64,000 bases of DNA from positions 103,783 to 167,782 of the forward strand of contig NZ_CALPDH010000009.1 in assembly GCF_943193215.1 (NCBI RefSeq), read 5' to 3'. The notes under the pieces are model-generated. The model ran no database searches. It was not told where the DNA came from and was given only the letters and a program-made list of their open reading frames with translations. The position numbers and the translations under genes are program-made. Shown here one piece after another: positions 60,100-64,000 of this stretch (positions are counted from its first letter, which is position 1; the number at the start of each line of letters is the position of its first letter). This stretch comes from Acetatifactor aquisgranensis (lineage in GTDB: Bacteria > Bacillota > Clostridia > Lachnospirales > Lachnospiraceae).

Positions 60100-61098
60100 T
60101 TGAACATTAATATTTATTACGGCGGCAGGGGTATTATTGATGATCCGACTTTGTTCGTGATTAATAAGATGCAGGAAATTTTAGAAGAGCTCCGGGTCGA
60201 TGTCACGCGCTATAATCTGTACGAGAGCAAAAATGCCATAACCACGCTTCCCCAGACTTTGAAAAACGCGGACGGCATTATTCTCGCCACCACTGTGGAA
60301 TGGTATGGTATCGGCGGATATATGCAGCAGTTTCTGGATGCCTGCTGGCTGTTCGGGGACAAGGAAAAGATAGCTGAAATCTATATGTGTCCGGTGGTCA
60401 TGTCCACCACCTATGGAGAGCGGGAAGCAAAGCTGAACCTGTCCACCGCATGGGAGATTCTGGGCGGCCTGCCCTGCAGCGGTATCTGCGGCTATATCGA
60501 AAATACGTTCACCCTGGAAATGAATGAGCAGTATATCAGAATCATTGAAAAGAAAGCAGAGAACATGTACCGTTCCATCAACCAGCATATAGCATGTTTT
60601 CCTGCCAGCAATCAGGCGGTGAAGCAAAAAATCGCTGTGCCGAAGAGTAATAATCTGACTCCTCAGGAGACAGAGCAGCTTTCCGAGTATGTATCCGATG
60701 ACAGCTATGTGCAGCGGCAGAAAGAGGATATCCGGGAATTGACCAGCCTGTTCAGGGATATGCTGGACGAAGAGGGGATGGATAATGAAGAGGAATATCT
60801 GGCATCTTTCAAGCGGGTATTTAAGCCCCAGGAAGGATTTCAGGCGGAGTATTCTTTTGATATAGAGGAGAAAAGGAAGAAACTGATTCTTTCCGTTGAT
60901 GGCTCCAAGCTGGAATGCGGTTATGGAATCTGTGAACGGCCGGACGTGGAGGTGCAGTTGGGGAAAGCCGCCATGGAGGACATTGTGAATGGACGGATGA
61001 CTTTCCAGAGAGCGTTCATGTCCGGTTCCATGAAAGCGAAAGGAGATTTCAAGCTTTTGAGGTCTCTTGACCAATTGTTCAATTTTGAAGAGAAATAA
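60100..61098 (+). CDS. Flavodoxin-fold FMN reductase fused to an SCP2-like domain
   Basis: 332 residues from TTG 60100, five bases after GAGGTG; a GTG at 60094 is less well placed. Residues 1-160 have the flavodoxin-like NAD(P)H:FMN reductase fold (GIILATTVEWYGIGGYMQQFLDA, then VVMSTTYGERE). Residues about 235-332 resemble SCP2 sterol-carrier domains (CERPDVEVQLGKAAMEDIVN, FMSGSMKAKGDFKLL). The combination would link a flavin redox centre to binding of a hydrophobic ligand. Cytoplasmic. Followed by the HIT gene. Confidence 0.78.
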   Translation: MNINIYYGGRGIIDDPTLFVINKMQEILEELRVDVTRYNLYESKNAITTLPQTLKNADGIILATTVEWYGIGGYMQQFLDACWLFGDKEKIAEIYMCPVVMSTTYGEREAKLNLSTAWEILGGLPCSGICGYIENTFTLEMNEQYIRIIEKKAENMYRSINQHIACFPASNQAVKQKIAVPKSNNLTPQETEQLSEYVSDDSYVQRQKEDIRELTSLFRDMLDEEGMDNEEEYLASFKRVFKPQEGFQAEYSFDIEEKRKKLILSVDGSKLECGYGICERPDVEVQLGKAAMEDIVNGRMTFQRAFMSGSMKAKGDFKLLRSLDQLFNFEEK

Positions 61099-61101
61099 AT
61101 A

Positions 61102-61114
61102 CCCGCAAGGCGGG
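61102..61114 (+). other. Small hairpin between the SCP2 fusion and HIT genes
   Basis: CCCGC-AAG-GCGGG, directly before the HIT ribosome binding site GGGGGT; no T-run. Too short to call a terminator. Confidence 0.35.
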
Positions 61115-61129
61115 CATGGGGGTATAAAG

Positions 61130-61540
61130 ATGAAAAAAGATGATTGTATTTTCTGCAGGATTGCCAATGGAGAGATTCCGTCAAAAACTTTATACGAAGA
61201 CAGCGAGTTCCGGGTAATTCTGGATTTGGGGCCGGCTGCCAAGGGCCATGCTTTGATTCTCCCCAAGGAGCATGCCGAGAACCTGTACGACCTCCCGGAA
61301 GGAACTGCTGCTGCCGCAATGGTCCTGGCTCAGAGAATGGCAAGGATCATGCAGAAGAAGCTTCAGTGTGACGGACTGAATCTGGTACAGAATAATGGAG
61401 AAGCGGCAGGACAGACGGTGCATCATTTCCATCTCCATCTGATTCCGAGATATATTGATGATGGACAGAGCATCAATTGGAAGCCTGGAAAACCGACCCA
61501 GGAAGAGCTGGAAGCGATAAGAAAACTGATTGCGGAATAG
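61130..61540 (+). CDS. HIT family nucleotide hydrolase
   Basis: 136 residues from ATG 61130. Zinc-site cysteines in DDCIFCRIANGEIPS and the catalytic histidine triad HHFHLHLIPRY are present, marking the Hint/PKCI branch, which hydrolyses adenosine phosphoramidates. LILPKEHAENL and LNLVQNNGEAAGQ are conserved. Exact substrate unknown. Confidence 0.94.
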   Translation: MKKDDCIFCRIANGEIPSKTLYEDSEFRVILDLGPAAKGHALILPKEHAENLYDLPEGTAAAAMVLAQRMARIMQKKLQCDGLNLVQNNGEAAGQTVHHFHLHLIPRYIDDGQSINWKPGKPTQEELEAIRKLIAE

Positions 61541-61586
61541 AGCCATTGGACAAAGCGGAACAATAGCGGGAGATAAGGGAGCGATT

Positions 61587-62429
61587 ATGAGAGTATTGAA
61601 TGTCTCCGAAATTACCGAAAACATAAAGGAAATGTGCATCGAGGCGAATCATTATCTTTCGGAGGATATGAGATGTGCCATACAGACAGCGGCAAAGCAG
61701 GAAGAGTCCGCTTTGGGCAGACAGATACTGGAGCAGCTGCAGGAGAATATGCAGATAGCAGGGGAGGATATGATTCCCATATGCCAGGATACGGGGATGG
61801 CTGTAATCTTCATGGAAGTCGGCCAGGATGTGCACTTTGAGGGAGGCTTGCTGGAAGAAGCTGTCAATGAGGGAGTCCGGCAAGGCTATGTGGGAGGCTT
61901 CCTTCGAAAATCTGTAGTAAGAGATCCTATTGAGAGGGAAAACACCAAAGACAATACGCCCGCAGTCATACATTATGCCATTGTGCCCGGAGACAAGGTG
62001 AAGATTACTGTGGCACCGAAAGGTTTCGGAAGCGAGAATATGAGCCGCGTGTTCATGCTCAAGCCGGCTGACGGCCTGGAGGGTGTGAAAGATGCTGTGC
62101 TGACGGCTGTGGAGGATGCGGGGCCGAATGCCTGTCCGCCCATGGTGGTGGGAGTGGGCATCGGGGGAACCTTTGAAAAATGCGCTTTGCTGGCGAAGAG
62201 AGCTCTGATCCGCTCGATAGAGGAACGATCCAGGATACCTTATGTATGTGAACTGGAGAAAGAATTGCTGGAGAGAATCAATTGCTCCGGCATCGGTCCC
62301 GGAGGACTGGGTGGAACCGCCACTGCTTTGGCTGTCAATATCGAAACCTATCCCACGCATATCGCGGGACTGCCTGTAGCGGTGAACATCTGTTGTCATG
62401 TGAACCGCCATGCGGTGAGGACAATATAA
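61587..62429 (+). CDS. Class I fumarate hydratase, alpha subunit
   Basis: 280 residues from ATG 61587 with AAGGGAG upstream. Oxygen-sensitive 4Fe-4S enzyme interconverting fumarate and malate. Cluster cysteines are seen in PICQDTGMAVI, in NACPPMVVGVGIGGTFEKC, which holds two of them; RDPIERENTKDNTPA and PKGFGSENMS are conserved. The beta subunit follows after 13 bases. The pair could instead act as L(+)-tartrate dehydratase, which shares this fold and arrangement. Confidence 0.92.
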   Translation: MRVLNVSEITENIKEMCIEANHYLSEDMRCAIQTAAKQEESALGRQILEQLQENMQIAGEDMIPICQDTGMAVIFMEVGQDVHFEGGLLEEAVNEGVRQGYVGGFLRKSVVRDPIERENTKDNTPAVIHYAIVPGDKVKITVAPKGFGSENMSRVFMLKPADGLEGVKDAVLTAVEDAGPNACPPMVVGVGIGGTFEKCALLAKRALIRSIEERSRIPYVCELEKELLERINCSGIGPGGLGGTATALAVNIETYPTHIAGLPVAVNICCHVNRHAVRTI

Positions 62430-62442
62430 AGGGGAATTGAAA

Positions 62443-63006
62443 ATGGAAAGATACATTACAGTACCGCTGACCGCTGAGACAGCTGCTTCTCTTCAGGCGG
62501 GCGATTATATATATTTGACAGGGACTATCTATACGGCCAGGGATGCTGCCCATAAAAGAATGTATGAGGCTCTGGAGCGGGGGGAGAAGCTTCCGTTTGA
62601 TATGAAGGACAATGTGATTTATTATATGGGGCCATCGCCTGCCAGAGAAGGGAGACCTATCGGCTCCGCCGGACCGACTACGGCGAGCCGCATGGATAAG
62701 TATGCTCCGGCTCTTCTGGATTTAGGATTGAGGGGGATGATAGGAAAAGGAAAACGCCGCCAGACAGTGAAAGATGCTATTATGCGCAACAGCGCGGTTT
62801 ATTTCGCTGCAGTAGGAGGGGCGGGAGCATTGCTGTCTCATTCTATCATCGCTTCAGAAGTGATTGCCTATGAAGATTTGGGAACCGAAGCCATCCGAAA
62901 GCTGGAAGTGAAAGATTTTCCCGTCATTGTGGTGATGGATGCTGAGGGGAATGACTTATACGAAACGGCGGCCCGGCAACATCGTCGGGATTACGCTGAA
63001 GGCTGA
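62443..63006 (+). CDS. Class I fumarate hydratase, beta subunit
   Basis: 187 residues from ATG 62443, with GGGG upstream. Carries the swivelling domain that completes the active site of the alpha subunit. YYMGPSPAREGRPIGSAGPT and GMIGKGKRRQTVKDA are the hallmark substrate-binding segments, and VGGAGALLSHSI follows. Confidence 0.92.
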   Translation: MERYITVPLTAETAASLQAGDYIYLTGTIYTARDAAHKRMYEALERGEKLPFDMKDNVIYYMGPSPAREGRPIGSAGPTTASRMDKYAPALLDLGLRGMIGKGKRRQTVKDAIMRNSAVYFAAVGGAGALLSHSIIASEVIAYEDLGTEAIRKLEVKDFPVIVVMDAEGNDLYETAARQHRRDYAEG

Positions 63007-63053
63007 AATTACGCTGAAGCGAAAATTATTGGCGGAAACATTCAAAAAAGTGA

Positions 63054-63082
63054 TTGACAAGTAAAGACCTTTTATGTATAAT
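63054..63082 (+). promoter_or_regulatory. Promoter of the tRNA-Ser gene
   Basis: TTGACA (63054-63059), 17 bases, TATAAT (63077-63082); full consensus, about 62 bases before the tRNA. Confidence 0.85.
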
Positions 63083-63144
63083 AATACTCGTGTCACGTAA
63101 AGTGATTGGGAAAAGCATATTGGCAGCGCATAAGTTCGGATTAA

Positions 63145-63232
63145 GGAGAAATACTCAAGAGGCCGAAGAGGCGCCCCTGCTAAGGGTGTAGGTCGGGCAA
63201 CCGGCGCGAGGGTTCAAATCCCTCTTTCTCCG
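63145..63232 (+). tRNA. tRNA-Ser(GCT)
   Basis: 88 bases. Acceptor stem GGAGAAA/TTTCTCC with discriminator G, anticodon loop CTGCTAA giving anticodon GCT (reads AGC/AGT), a long variable arm typical of class II tRNAs, and T arm GAGGGTTCAAATCCCTC. The 3' CCA is not encoded. Confidence 0.93.
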
Positions 63233-63254
63233 TTTCGCTGTCAATGCGATGAGC

Positions 63255-63291
63255 GCAGAAGCGTTGGGGTTCAATGCTTCTGCTTTTCTTT
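63255..63291 (+). terminator. Terminator of the tRNA-Ser transcript
   Basis: GCAGAAGC, 13-base loop, GCTTCTGC followed by TTTTCTTT. Separates the tRNA unit from the rRNA promoters. Confidence 0.8.
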
Positions 63292-63311
63292 AAAAAGTTG
63301 TCGAAACAGTA

Positions 63312-63340
63312 TTGACAATTTTTGGCGAATGTGCTAGAAT
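63312..63340 (+). promoter_or_regulatory. rRNA operon promoter P1
   Basis: TTGACA (63312-63317), 17 bases, TAGAAT (63335-63340), about 325 bases before 16S rRNA. Confidence 0.8.
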
Positions 63341-63405
63341 TCAAAGCACTGCAAAGTTTGAAAAAGTTCTGAAAATAAGAAAATGAAAATTTTGCAAAAA
63401 AGTTG

Positions 63406-63434
63406 TTGACAAAAGCGATGGCATGTGATATCCT
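63406..63434 (+). promoter_or_regulatory. rRNA operon promoter P2
   Basis: TTGACA (63406-63411), 17 bases, TATCCT (63429-63434), about 94 bases after P1. Tandem promoters are typical of rRNA operons. The 230-base leader that follows contains several hairpins, including CCGGTCC-GGGAGGACCGG near 63603. Confidence 0.75.
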
Positions 63435-63664
63435 ATCAGAGTTGTCGCTGATGAAGACGACGGAGCACCTTGACAAACGAACAGCAATGCAACCCTGAAG
63501 ATTCCGGAGACCATCCGCAAGGATGGAGGAAATTCAGAGAGACAAGAAGAGTTTAACACGACCTAGACAAACCTAAACGAACCAGAGGATACACGAGGAA
63601 GCCGGTCCGGGAGGACCGGAGGCCGAGCGCAGACTGGGAAGTAGGGATAGGACGACCATGAGCA

Positions 63665-64000
<336 letters not shown>

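Overview
The window looks like a chromosomal segment of a gut-type Lachnospiraceae (class Clostridia). This rests on the gene order uvrC-hprK-ROK kinase-murB-rapZ-whiA-HPr, the sporulation-linked bofA/yaaL pair, a tad pilus locus with DUF5702 and FHA proteins, glycyl-radical chemistry, and the start of a 16S rRNA of clostridial type at the right edge. The genus is inferred from gene content and not proven.

Layout. 1-1803: uvrC, cut at its 5' end by the window edge. 1804-7700: an A+T-richer block inserted between uvrC and hprK. It holds a short nucleotidyltransferase-like gene, two overlapping ABC exporter genes, an RsgA-type GTPase and the frameshifted remains of what looks like a subtilase; it resembles a decayed peptide-export locus. 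7780-13860: housekeeping and carbon-control operon (hprK, ROK kinase, murB, rapZ, whiA, a Crh-like HPr without the PTS histidine, a lipid kinase). 14022-14885: fba. 14968-16381: a serine hydrolase gene flanked by two long inverted copies of a repeat that carries a promoter-like segment and a GNRA-capped hairpin with a compensatory base-pair change. 16430-27097: a divergent YesN-type regulator and a seven-gene sugar operon (solute-binding lipoprotein, two permeases, GH51 arabinofuranosidase, LacI regulator, glycyl-radical activase, compact glycyl-radical enzyme).

27119-30888: cyclophilin, GNAT acetyltransferase, and an Amt-PII fusion behind a strong promoter and a roughly 350-nt structured leader. 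31054-33176: hflK-hflC on the minus strand. 33425-38333: DUF4358 lipoprotein, an MBOAT/DHHW polysaccharide acylation pair, a HAD phosphatase and rsmA. 38460-43744: a large TPR/acidic/pseudo-AAA protein and glgB. 43849-48845: DUF6240 protein, flagellin and FliS. 48795-49490: yaaL and bofA, divergent. 49550-59367: a long tad-type pilus operon with two prepilin peptidases. 59449-63006: rhomboid protease, flavodoxin-SCP2 fusion, HIT protein, two-subunit fumarase. 63054-64000: tRNA-Ser(GCT), tandem rRNA promoters and the 5' part of 16S rRNA.

The points most worth following up are the inverted-repeat structured RNA around the serine hydrolase, the arabinoside-linked compact glycyl-radical enzyme, the Crh-like HPr encoded beside its kinase, the pseudo-AAA protein and the odd domain additions in the tad operon. 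No search or folding program was run; all family names come from reading motifs and gene order.
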